Source of the DNA: Osedax fenrisi
Taxonomy: Eukaryota; Annelida; Polychaeta; Sabellida; Siboglinidae
Length of the DNA stretch: 64,000 bases
Direction of reading: 5' to 3'
Assembly: GCA_964019155.1 (NCBI GenBank)
Contig: OZ025243.1
Span: 88,742,079 to 88,806,078, forward strand
Shown here: positions 36,650-50,521 of the stretch, one piece after another
How the letters are laid out: every line of letters starts with the position of its first letter
How positions within the stretch are numbered: the stretch's first letter is position 1
The notes under the pieces: model-generated
What the model was told of the DNA's origin: nothing
Database searches by the model: none
What the model saw: the letters and a program-made list of their open reading frames with translations, nothing else
Position numbers and translations under genes: made by a program

Positions 36650-37199
36650 AGGATTTATTCAAACTATGATGTTATTATTATTATTATTATATAGAAACTC
36701 TAGGTTGGTTTGTACATATCGAAATGAATGATACGTTGTTAATAACCATATTGTAAGGCCCGGTAGAACGCAACAGAAAGATATGTCAGCCGAATAAGTG
36801 CTAGATGCTAGATATTCATGATCGGTCTGGATTATCAACTGGTGAATAATTGGGCAAGGGTGTTTTGATGGATGTGGATGGAAGAAACTGTTCTCTCGGA
36901 AGTACCACCTTTCACCTATGGTGAATTCATATCATGAGCAACGTAATTATGTAATTCAATTCTTTCATTCCTAATCCTATAATGTAACTATTAATATAAC
37001 TATTTAAACTTTATTTTATAGATGCACAAATGTTTACAAAATGTTAATATTACGATGCAATTAAAACATTTATATATTAATACTATGTAAATATATATAT
37101 ATATATATTACATGAATGTATAACCTTGTAACCTTGTAACCAATTTGTTTAGACACTGCGATCAACATCAGTAATGAGTTTTCGGCGGTGTATCGTATA

Positions 37200-37610
37200 T
37201 TAATTATTATAAGCTATATTAAATATATGTGTTTTCAATTTGACTTTAAAGGTGTGGTCAGAAACTATAGATCTAATTGAGTGAGGTAGGGAGTTCCATA
37301 GTTTAGGTGATATTATAGAAAAAGAAGATTCCTGTTTTTTATTTAGTGATAAAGTTATTGGTATATTTAGTTTGTATTTATGTATTGTTCGTTGTGGTCG
37401 GGATGACTTGTAGTTCGTAAGTAGTTCAGTAAGATAGTCAGGTTTATTATTATGGGTGGCATGGTGGGTCAGTAGGAGTAATTTGTATTGTATGCGGTAA
37501 GGGATGGGTAGCCAGTGAATGGATTTCATATAAGGTGTGATATGTTGTCTTGAGTATTTTTTTATCCTGAAAATGGTTCTGATGGCTCTATATTGTAATT
37601 TAGTGAGCAT
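37200..37610 (-). pseudogene. LINE C-terminal domain, detached by a frame break
   Basis: The 136 codons contain LQYRAIRTIFRIKKYSRQHI, HWLPIPYRIQYKLLLLTH and the family-typical SIISPKLWNSLPHSIRSI...FKVKLKTHIF end. It continues the RT frame at 37801 after about 190 bp of sequence containing at least one frameshift or stop. Confidence 0.85.
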
Positions 37611-37800
37611 TTTGATAGTATGTGCTGGGAGTGAATTTAAAGTAGAGTTACAGTAGTCAAGTCGGGGCAGTATTAAGGAAGTAACTAGTAGTTTGGCAAG
37701 TTCAGTAGTTATAGAAGGTCTAATAAGTCGGATCGTATGTAAGGTGTAATTAATGGACTTCGATATATTAGTTATATGTGGTAGATAAGACAGCTGTTGG

Positions 37801-39705
37801 TCAAGTGTGAGGCCGAGGTTTTTTAGCTTGGTTAGAGTATTCTATAATATGATTATTAATAATAATAGGTTGTATGGAATGATGTCCTGGGGATGTATTT
37901 ATTAATAAAGCTTTTGTTTTAAGGATATTCAATAGTAGGGAGTTATTTGAAAGCCATTTACTAATGTCATTAATGCATTTATTTATAGTATTTATGTTAT
38001 TGATTGGGTCAGGTAAATTACAGTATAGCTGTAAGTCATCCGCATATGAGTGAAAGTGTATATCGGGGTATTCGTCAAGTAAGTAAAGTAAAGGGGAAAT
38101 ATATATATTAAAGAGAATTGGACCTAAAACAGAACCTTGGGGTATACCATGAGTTGTGTGGCGGGGTTCTGTTATGGCGTTATCTATACATATAGAAAAG
38201 GATCTGTTAATTAGGTAGGATGTAAACCAACTAAGGACAGAATCTTTAATACCAATGTTCTCTAATCTTGGAATAAGAATATTATGGTCTAACATATCGA
38301 AAGCCGACGACAAGTCAAGTAGAATCAGTATAGTGGGAGTATTTTTTGGAAATAGTAGTATATTGTTTAAAGTATGGAGTAGTGAAGTTTCAGTGCTCTT
38401 GTCCGTTGTATAAGCACTTTGTAATTTATGCAGTATGTTATTATTATTGATGTATGTTCTAAGTTGTTTAGCAATTATTCTTTCAATTGTCTTAGATATG
38501 AAAGAAAGGTTGGATATGGGACGATAATTAGAAAGAGTTGACCTATCAATGGATTGGTTTTTAGGGATGGGAATTACATGGGCATATTTCATGTGGGATG
38601 GGAAGATACCTGCAGTTAGTGAGCGATCGATAATTTTTTTGTAGAATGGAGAAAGAAGGGATGAAAGAGAATGTAATAAACATAATGGAATTGGGTCTAG
38701 TTTACATGTAGATTTAACTGTTAATAAAAGATTATTGATATTGATAATGGTTGGTAATGAAAAAGTGGAAAATGAGTATATTGGGCTTGATATTGGTGGG
38801 ATGCAGGGTCGAGGGAGAGTATCTATAATTGATGATGTTTTTATGTAAAAGTAAGAGTCAAAGTTAGTCGCATTAGTTAAATGGGAGTTATCAGGCAGTA
38901 TTCGTTTTGTCAGTTTTCCTAGTAGTGTTGACGATATTCTAAATAATTTCTTAGTATCTTTTCCAGCTGATTTAATTTGATCTATGTAATATTTATTTTT
39001 AGCAGTTTTTATTAATTTTCTATAATTAGAAAGTGAATGTTTAAAAATATTTAAATCATTTTCGCTTTTGGATTTTCGCCAATTCCTTTCTTTAATTCTA
39101 AGTGAGCGTTTTGCTGTGTGTAACGAATTATTGAACCATAACGTATTATGTCGAGCTGTATAAGTTTTAGTGATAATAGGGGCATGTTTATCTAGGACAA
39201 GACTAAGGTTATTATCAAAGCTGTCTATATGAGATGAATTTGTAATATTGTTGTACAAAATGTTTAAGTCATTTATAAAATTAGCAATATGTATATTATC
39301 TAATTTTCTGTAATGAACTTTCTTGGATGGTCTGATTGGTTTAGGGATATGTAGGGAGCAGCTAACAAGGTGGTGGTCAGTGATTAAACTATGAACATTA
39401 GTATTAGAAATTATATTCGAAGATGTGTTAGATATAATTAGGTCTAATATGTTTCCAGATGAATGTGTGGAAGACTTGACATGTTGTAAGAAATTATGAC
39501 AATTTATGATATTAATAAATTTATTTGAATTATGTGAGTTTGGTAAAATTGGTATATTGAAATCACCAAGTAGTATACTGTATGAATGTTTATACATGAA
39601 AAATGTATAAATGTCTGGTAAATCACGTATTATAAATGATTGTTTTGTTTTGTTTAATCTTACTATAGTTATATAAATAATTAATATATAATATAATATA
39701 TGCAT
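37801..39705 (-). pseudogene. LINE endonuclease C-terminus plus reverse transcriptase
   Basis: The long open frame of 634 codons begins in unrelated sequence. It then shows endonuclease end motifs (ILLGDFNIPI, SSGNILDLIIS, SLITDHHLVSCSL). RT follows with NYRPISNLSFISKTIER, motif A LILLDLSSAFDMLDHN, motif B GIPQGSVLGPILFNIYI and catalytic YADDLQLY. The frame ends prematurely after LINTSPGHHSIQPIIINNH, before the C-terminal domain. The N-terminal half of the endonuclease is missing, so it is not functional as it stands. Confidence 0.85.
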
Positions 39706-40352
39706 CTGGGCATTCTATGGGTATTCTATTATACAACGAAATTATAATATGACATATATATATATATATATGCAAATAAACAAATAATTGACCAATAGTA
39801 AATTAGTTTCACTGGAAAAGTATAACTTAGAATTCAATAATATTTGTTATTTCTCAAATATAGCAAACCTTTTGAATTTAAAAAAATTAAAGAAAACTCT
39901 TTCGAAATGATTTTGTATGTTTATTATTCTACTATATATGCAACATTATTATACACTATAGTTAAACTTGTACAATGTACAGTTTACAATGTACACTATA
40001 CATTGTACAGGTATGATATATAAACGTATAGAAATTGAAATATCTAATTTTATTATAATATTTGAGCGTTCGTAAGACGATACATTTAAATTAAAATAAC
40101 TAATATTAATAATAATAATACCACTAATTATAATACAAATTCCGATAATAATACTAATAACGACAATAATAATACTAATGCCGATAACACTAATAACGAT
40201 ACTAACGATGATAGGCTACATTTCCGAATCCACTAGAGGACCTCTTAGGTATCGGCAATTTCTCATGGACGCCATTTGAGAGTTCACACTAACGGTCCGG
40301 GTCCTACGGTTACGACAGCCAACTTTAACTGCGGTCTGACCCGCGTAGTGCA

Positions 40353-40409
40353 TTAGTTTCCTGGTGGTGTTGCCGGTGTCCACTGCTCGGTCCAGTTTAC
40401 CGTTATCAC
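40353..40409 (-). CDS. Candidate last exon of the EGF-TM gene
   Basis: The acceptor is ACGATCAG|. In the phase dictated by the previous exon it reads VITVNWTEQWTPATPPGN and then a TAA stop. In another frame the same GC-richer stretch stays open much longer, to a TAG at 40216-40218 (GDNGKLDRAVDTGNTTRK... ending VDSEM). Which frame is used depends on the upstream junction. A minus-strand AATAAA lies at 40049-40054. Confidence 0.5.
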   Translation of the reverse strand: MITVNWTEQWTPATPPGN

Positions 40410-40459
40410 CTGATCGTATATTATTATAATTATTATATTGAATATTATGTTATTATGAT

Positions 40460-40492
<33 letters not shown>

Positions 40493-43400
40493 CAATAATA
40501 TAATTAATGATTATGATGTAATAAATATACCGTTATCGCCTGATCGTATAGTATTATAATTATTACATTGAATATTATATTATTATGATTATAAATATAT
40601 ATATATATATCAATAATATAATTAATGATTATGATGTAATAATTATTCTAAATGAAGTATTGCATTATATAACACAATAATATGATAATAAGTTTGGAGG
40701 TAATTCCAATCTATTGTAATATATATATATTATATATAATTATATATTTTATATAATGTATATATTATTATATATTACACGTGTATGTACATATATGTAC
40801 ATATATGCGCTTATAATTATTTATATTTATATGTCTTATCTAGTCGTAACCTAATCGAGGAAGACGAGAAGGTGTGAATTCTTGCGAATATTTCATCTCG
40901 TTCAATGACGCAAGAGCCTGTGACCTTGGAACCTTTACAGTATAATGCGTACGTAAGATCACATATCATAACAAGTATACTGTCGTGCAATGATAAATGT
41001 AGGGAAGTTGTTTGGACTGACAATATATCTGGATGGATATATATTTATGGGACATTATTAGAATAACGAAGTTAAGATGTACATATTTGGAATAGTAACT
41101 ACAGATGCTGAACATACAATAATATATAGTAGTCAATCTATACATATTAATTGAAGTGTTACTTTCATTGTGAGGAAGGAACCACACGCATCGATACATT
41201 AGTATTTAAACTAGGACTATGTGTATACGAATAACTTCTCATTCAATAAATCTGTATATGATAGAAATAAACGAACCTATATCTGACTATGAAGATGAAG
41301 AAGTAGATGAAATGTACTAATTTATGGAAGATACCATATAAAGAATGTCAAGAAAATATACTATTCAAGGCTATTGAAATTCGAAACAATGAAAATATAT
41401 GCTAATTCTGTTTGATAAAGTGTTGTAGGGAGATTTGTATTATGTACCCACTATCAGAGATGTATTAGAATATCAACATTTGCGATACAGAATAATTAGG
41501 TATGATTAAGTACACTATATATGTATACTAATTCAAGAACAAAAATGGCATTACACATAATTAAATATATTATAGTCAAACTCCTCAATATTTAAATAAT
41601 GCATAAACAAAGCGAACAAATGGAAATATCCAGGAGTATATGCAAATAACGACCGTGATTTAGTTATTTACAAATAAAAGCTGAAGATACTCATAAATAA
41701 ATCTATAAGAATTAAATGAATACAATTTTATATAGATAAACTTCAAAAAATATATACTATATAGTTATTTAAAGAAGAGCTTAAAGTCAAATTGTAAGTA
41801 CTGGATGCAAATAATTAAATTACAACACAGCATACAAACAGATTGCATATATACTAATGACTACTTCTCAACAAATATTATGAAAGTATCAATATAAGGA
41901 ATAACAACTGATATTCTAGAACTTTGCTATAAAAGAAGATAATTAAAACCCTCTGAAAGGAAAATTGATGTAAAGGTAGAACATATATTACTATAAATAA
42001 GAATATCATAACTAATATGATATAGGAAATATATAATTGCTAAAAGTACAATGCTGATCAATTGATGATGATTTTAAAAAGAGTGGTTACCGTAAAAGAA
42101 CATATAATATTATAACATCCATTTCCAAAAAAAAACGAAATTCGATAACAGAAGATAATAATGGAAATCCAATTACTGAATAACGTTGTACTTATTATGG
42201 TCTGCACATTGCAATTACCTGTATAATCACTCATTACAATACTATCTTGAGATACTTAACGAAGCAGTGAATACTACTTTATGCAATTAACACAAATACC
42301 TATATTCGATGTATAAGTTGGACAAGCAATAATTAATCTAAAATTGGAAAATAACTCGAGAATATCGTAGGTGAACTCTTAAAATAACTATGTCATAAAA
42401 TCTGGAAATTCAAGGAATAACCAATAGTAAGAACTATTTCATCAATAATCCCGTTACCAAAGAAAGGTTATCAAGGAAATACTTTATTATACTACATTTA
42501 ATCAGTTATACAAGTACGCGTATATTGACTAATTAATTAGTTTAAATTATCCTTTAAATAATCGGGATAAGCAGGATTTATTAAAGTTAGAAATAAGGTA
42601 GATTACATCTTCAATTACAGAACATTAATGGACAAATACAGTGACAAAATATTAAGTCAATTAACTTTTTAAGATATCATTCGATAATGTATAAAGGATT
42701 ATTGCATACCATGACAGCCTTAGTAATAATCATGATTTACATTAAATGATTGAAATACTCTAAGGAAACACTACTAATTCAATGTTTGTGGATACCAAGA
42801 TGACACCTCCTTACCTATATCTATCGGCTGCAGCCGTGGGTTGGCTGCTATCTACCATCTTATTTAATATGTTCCTATATATAATTAAATACATATATTT
42901 ATATATATATCACCTACAAAATAATTATAAAAAATATATTATAAAGATTCATTACAAAATATACTTTATTTTTTATATTTATAAAATATTAAATTAATTG
43001 CCATTATACAATTATACCCATTAATTAGAACATAATTATATTGAAATATAGATTTTTCATAACTTTTCTCAACTCTATTTCAAGTATCAGCGTGTTAACT
43101 TAATAATTAACTTAACACTGAATCAATAATTACAGACAATAACGACATATGTCCTATATATATAATTACATTTAAGATTTACATCGCCAAACTATTGTCG
43201 TATTCTTGAATCTATATTGTTAAGTTACCTACATACGGTACCTACATATACACATGCCTACACAGCTACACACTACAGTTAAGCTAACCTGTAGGTAAAT
43301 CGTCTGTCTGTCACGAGCTTCATCGGCGTCCAACAGCGATGCCAGGAAAACGCTAGAGTTGCGCTTATTGATCACTATACTCGGAGTGATCGAGATCGAC

Positions 43401-45652
43401 GGGATGTCGAACTTTCCGACGGACGGGATCGATACTATCGATTTGTGCGTGTTTGTGCTATCGTGATTAAGTGATAAGTGATTCAGTGATACTTATATAC
43501 GATTCTGTGACATTCTAAATACGATTTAGTGACACTCTATATACAGTACGATGATACTATGTATTTGTCAGTGGTTGATGACTATAGTTTAATGCGCTGA
43601 TAGGTAATGTGTATTGTACATTATTAATTAGAGTTGATATACGTAAATATATATCTATTCATGTATACATTACGTGATTTAATATAGCTTAAAAAAAAGG
43701 CTCACAAAATAAAAAATAACTCGTGATTCTAGATATTTCCGATAAATAAAAAGGGGATATCATGTGAATAACAAGTAGAACTACGAATAACTAAAACGTG
43801 TAAACAAAATAGTAAATACTAAATCTGTTCAAAACAACATTCAATTTGTTACTAGATTTATAATTTTAGAAATAAATTTACTATTATAAATACATTTTTT
43901 TTCTAATAAGTATATTATTTAATATTCATTAATTTTGTATTATATTAAGATTATTAAATAAACTTTAATCTGAATGTAAGTTTGAAAAAATGTACACATT
44001 TACAGACTAAAATTTAAATTATTCTGTAAATACAAATATTATAAGTTATTATTATAATATATATACCCTATTAGTCTTAAGTATACTATTTAATTACATA
44101 ATATATAATATCAAATAGTAGGTACTGCATTAATAACATATACTAGTTGATTAGTTTATTATAAATATTATTATTTTTCTAATTCTAGGATATCACCATA
44201 TAAATATAATCAGATTTATAGAAATTGTTTATATCATTTAAATTATAAATACAAATTGTCATAAAATAGAATAATAGTGTATTCCTATTATAATATACAA
44301 TATAGAAATAGTACTATACTATGATATATCACCTATACATCGGATTTACACTGCAACATGGCACTGGATTACCGGATGATTAGTCTAAAATATCTAAAAT
44401 ATTCGTTCACCTGTAAGAAATAAAATAACCTTGATCTTATTGATCTTGAAATGATATTATTGAATATATTAATATACTATTATGTAGTCATTAAATATTA
44501 AAAGAAAATATTGCAACTATGGAGATTATAAAGTATACTTATATAGTATATTATAAAGTGTACATATATTTATAATTCATTTTTGCGAGTTAATGCACCT
44601 ATCCTTACGGGATGCATATATATATTCTAATAAATTTCGCGATGAATAATCCATTAATTAATAACAATAGGCAACCTACTTTGGCAATACTTTCATTTAT
44701 TCGGGGTCGGTCTTATCCAAATAATTTAATAATGTAAAATTTCCTTTGGAGTATCCCTTATACTATTTGGCAGTATTATTTCTCTATTAAATATACTATC
44801 TCATCTATAGATTTGTGTACAGATTACATATATTCTTATATGCTTCCTAAACGCAATAACAGAATAATTTAGAGATTGTTCCATTAGTAAATACACACAC
44901 ATATATATTCTTAAATATTAAAAATATGTATGTTTACTTATTTATTTATAACTATCACATCACATGAACATAATACAATTAAATCCACTTAAATAATGAC
45001 AATGTTCTAGGTAAGCATATATACTAAATATTATCGGAAGTAATTGGAAATATGAATGGAACATAATATATGTAATTAGAATTATATCTCTAATTATATC
45101 TAGAGTTCTAATTCGAAATCCGATCAAAACATTCGATAATATATTGTATACAACGCTAATGTGAATACCCCAAGTGACTATAATGCATGTGAATACCCCG
45201 TGTGCTTATAGTGAACGGAGTCTTATATATGTGTTAATAGTTCTAATCAGATTTATATTTAGATTTAATAGGTTTATTTACTAGATTTTTATAAAAATTG
45301 AATATTATAATTTTTAAAAAGCTTAATATAATAATTAAAAAAATAAATAAAATGATCACCTTCTTCAAAGGCTATCTTTCCATAAATTGTATATGCACAT
45401 CATATGTATACAGAGATACGCATAATAATACCTCTCAAATCCTTGGTAGATTCCGATAGCCCTAGCTCGTTGTCTGGGGGCCGGGGTATGCTCAACGTTC
45501 TTCATTCTTTGATTCTTCTTCTTCTCAATGTCTCGTTTGGTTTTCTCCAATCTCTCGTATCGTTTCTTAATCAACTGGTGATTGGTCGATAGTTTTGTTG
45601 TTAATTATATATGTATTATTTGCTATATATACACACTTATATATATATATAT

Positions 45653-45698
<46 letters not shown>

Positions 45699-45793
45699 TT
45701 ATAAATAAATATAGATTTAAAAAATTTAAATATAACTAAAAGTTAAGTTATCAAACTTCCTTATGCACAATACATAATAACTAGGATTATCTA

Positions 45794-45837
<44 letters not shown>

Positions 45838-48800
45838 TTATGTATACATACTGTATAGTAAACAGTGTATACAGTGGTCCCTTTATATACCACTAGCAGA
45901 TGACCAACCTCTTTGGGCGGAATATCAAGAATGTCGGTATATCAAATATAACAACAATTACAATTCTTAAAGACAATAAGAAACCATGTTTATATGTGTT
46001 ATACATCAGACAAGTTTGATAAAAAAAGTCAAATGATGTTTTTCAAATTTATTAACATGTAATAATATGTATAAACACATATCAGTGGTAATACTATTGA
46101 CTTGCTAACTATTCCCCCTGTTTCAGCTATTATTTCAAAACCCACTCAAGGTATTCTCATTTCTGGCCATTATGTTATTTATTTTGATATACTTGTCTTA
46201 CCTATTATATTTAGTGGCCATATAAAACACTACAGAAACATTAAAAAAAGTAATCTACAATTGTTCATCAATTCTGTATATTATTATATATCTTTTCATA
46301 ATACATTTTTAGCGAATTACATATATTATGATAATTTTAATGACACATTACGATATTCTCTTGATGCACATTCACCTTTAATAATTAGTACCAAGACATA
46401 CGGTGGTCATTCTCCTTGGTTTAACAATTACCTTGTTCTTCTAAGGAGAAAACTTCGCTACCATCAAACGAAGCAAATATTTTAATTATCTTGAATCTAT
46501 CAACAATTTAAGATCTTTATACAGGAAAAAGTAATCATAGGCAAAATCTTCCTTCTATACTGATAAACTTAATAAGTATGGCACTTCTTCCAAATAAGCT
46601 TTTAAATTAACTTTTTCTCTAATTGGTAAAAATCAGAATAAAAAACTACCAGATGGTTCTGATGATAATATTTGTTCTTTATTTGTTGACTTTATTCAAA
46701 ATAAGTAGAAGATCTTCCTGTAGTAGATTATATTTATACTGAAAGTCCACCCTTTTTCTCTGATACTTACTGTTCTTATTTTACTTTACCCACTTATTCT
46801 ATTGTCCTTTCTCTCATGTCTTATTTGAAATCCAATTCCCCACTTGACCATTTTCCTCTCAATTTACTTCGTATATTATCTCCCTATATAATTGATATGA
46901 TTAATGGTATAATTTGTTTATTTTTATCTTCATCCATTGTTCCACAATTAATTTTTAAGACTATGGAATGCATAGTTGCGCGTCAGCTTATTGATTATAT
47001 AATACTGAACTATATTGTGGATTGCTTTCATAGTGAATACCTTAGCAAATGTAGTACAGAAACTGCCCTAAACATTGTGTTTAACGATAGTATACTATCT
47101 ATGGATAATAAGGCCTCTTGTTATTTGGTTCTTCTTGATATAGCTAGTGCCTTTGATACGTTAAATCATAGGATTCTTTCTTACCGTCTACGTGAAATAG
47201 GTATTTATGGACAAGTTAACAACTGGTTGATGTCACTTGTATATAATAGAATATCTTCGGTAAAGATCAAGTAATCTTTGTCAGCTCTATTTGATTACAT
47301 TCATGGCATTCCTCAAGGATCAGTACTAGGTCCTATTCTTTTTATTTTATATATTCTTCGAATTAATTTTATTTTTTTTAAATACCAATTTATTCGTTAT
47401 CACCTCTTTGCCGATGACATACAAATGTATACGTTTTTTCCACCTTTTTCTGATATTGACATAATTCAACTTTCAATTGCTAACTGTATTAATAATTTGA
47501 TCTCTTGGGTTTCCTGTAATTCTCTCTCATTACATATTACTAAAACTGATAGTATTATACTTTCTATATCTCTTTCTTCAATTACTCTCACTCATCCATT
47601 CCCATCTCATTTCCTCAAACACAATCACTCCTCTAGATTTTACTATAAATAATTCATTTGATTATTCAGTAAACATATCAAATAATCTCCGGCGGACAGT
47701 GTCCGCACTGCTAATTATGTCCTGTATAATATAGGCAAGGATCGTTCTAACCTAACATTTACTTAAACTAAATCATTATTACATTCACTAGTATTTAGTA
47801 GACTTAGATATTGAAATTCGCTTTATATTAACATTCCGCAAAAATTGATAACAAATTCGATTCAATACAACATAGAGCGGTATAACAATATAACATAATT
47901 GGTTGAGGTATATGTTTCATCTTCTGTGAATTACTCACAAAGCGATATATATGGGAGTTTCGGAATATTATTCAAATAGAGTCAGAATTCGAGCAACTAC
48001 TCGTCCGAGTCGTAAATGTGTGCTGATAAACTCGCTGTGCCGTTTATCTCATCTATGTATGCATATATTGTTTTCACTGTTGCTGCTCCGAAGTACTTGA
48101 ACATTCTTCCCGATGATTTACGGACAATATATTATTTTATTATCTTTAAATGTCGACTATATTCATATATGTTATCATTATAATGTCTACTTTTAAAATT
48201 TATTATTATTCATGTATTTATTTTTTCATTTGTTTTATTATTTCAAACGTTTATCGTTTTCATTAAGCCAATAAACCTTTATATTATTTATTATTATATA
48301 AATTCTATAATACTATAGGTTAATACCTACTAATATAAACTATAATAATTAACTCAAAAGTTATACATATATTAATGCTGGATAAAAAGTATTCATTTAT
48401 GTTTGTCTATTAGTTGTATGTATTATTAGTAGTAAACAATGTTTCTAATAATGTTTATCATCAGAGTTATTACTATATTTTTTCAATAAGGGTAGGTAAG
48501 TTACTTAAGTTACCTATACCTATCAAGTTTTGCAATACATTCTAGCTCATTTCGATGATCTATCCAATATTTTCTAACAAATACCATCACTATCACCATA
48601 ACAAATATGACATTTTATATCATAGCGTTTCTTAAAGTTACTAATCATCCGTTAAATAGGAAACATATTCTTACTTCCTAATTCCTGTTTTAATTTTGAT
48701 AAAATCATTAGTTATTTTTTATAGTTTGTACGTTTGTACGTAGGTACCCTACACCAAATTTGCTTACACAACTTGCGCCATTTAATTATTATATTAATCT

Positions 48801-49618
48801 ACAGTCTATTCTAATTATGCACGACATGCTTTGCATGTTTGATACTTTTATTTTATTTCCTTCCCAAAATATCCATGTTCATTAATTTATATTTATATTT
48901 TAATATATCTTTAATATTTAATATATTCCCATGTTTAATAGTTTGATCTAATTTTACATTAAAAGTATCAGCAATTATTTTATATATTTAATCTGTATGT
49001 ACTTTATGTATTACTAGTTCATAACATTAAATACAATCCTTTTTATTTTCTACTGTTAGAACGTTAGGTTTTATTTACATAGATATAATTATTGATGATA
49101 ATTGTTTAATATATTGTTTTAATTGTAAACAATAGTCAATTATATTTATATATAACTATTTTAACGGATTTACATCCAATGTTATTATTTGTATAATATA
49201 TACCTATCATAATTAGTTATTGACTTATAGAAGACTATGTAAATGAATGTAGTGTTAATCTAGTATATGAGCTATATATCAATCAAAATTCTAAATTCTA
49301 CACCTCGGCGTGGCATATCCCGATATCGAACTAATCTTAATTGCAATTAAACAAAATCTAGGCGTTACATTTATTCATATACATTTAGTGTTGTAAAATT
49401 TATTTAATATTATCTTTTTTAATAAAATCAAATACCTGTGACATTACAATAAACAAAGTTTCGTTATATGGAGGGTAGTTTTATAGGTTAATTTAATACG
49501 TTCCAGCTCTATATTTTATAGTTAGAATTATTAGTCTAGAATTATAATTGATGTTATATTAAGGGTGGTGGTATTTCAATGAGCGTATATCATGGTTACA
49601 CTTTATACACTTACACAC

Positions 49619-49672
<54 letters not shown>

Positions 49673-50005
49673 TTCAAGCCACGTCCGGACCAATAAAATA
49701 TGTCTTAAAATAATATATAGAAATTATCTTATATAATTGTGTATACATAAATGATCGGCTCCCCTTTAATGGATGCCTTAACATGAGAGCGGCTTCAAAA
49801 GTATATTAGAGAAATTTGGTTATAAGTGAACACTACATCTAAGTTACTGGATAGGATGAAAGAACTCCACCACAATAACAATAATAATATTATTAGTAAT
49901 GTTTACCTTTTGTTGATCATTCAGAACTAGTCTCGACATCTTTCTTTCAAGTTCTATATCTCGGCATACGTGAATCAAACGTACCCCTTCCTTGTATATA
50001 TATAA

Positions 50006-50049
<44 letters not shown>

Positions 50050-50469
50050 GACAATTTATGATTTATGTATGCATGCAATATTAATTTAGTTAATTCGATA
50101 TCATTATTTAAACATGTGATATATTCGGAAGACAAATAAATATTATATATATATATATACATATATAATATAATAAATAGTAGTTTTATCACATGGGAAT
50201 ATCGTATATAAATATCAATATCATACTTTTATAATTGTATTATTAAATAACATGAATACTGTAGTATCACATGTACCTACACCGAGATCACGCACTAACT
50301 TTAATATTGATAGCCCTCAAATGTCGTAATGATAGTCTGCTAAATAACCGATCTATAATGTTCTTAGTTTCTACTTGTTCCGCATCGTAATCCATATTTG
50401 TTTGAGTTTAATTTAGAGAGGGGTACACTTATTTGAGCGTGGCTATACTTAACCGGATGCTAAATCTAA

Positions 50470-50521
<52 letters not shown>

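Larger units (their letters stand above)
37110..39720 (-). mobile_element. 5'-truncated L2/CR1-like LINE
   Basis: The element runs from the end of the endonuclease domain through RT to a 3' tail of GGTTACAA repeats at about 37115-37142. The 5' break is near 39700, next to a (TA)n run. It has two main frames (37801-39705 and 37200-37610), interrupted between 37610 and 37800. Confidence 0.88.
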
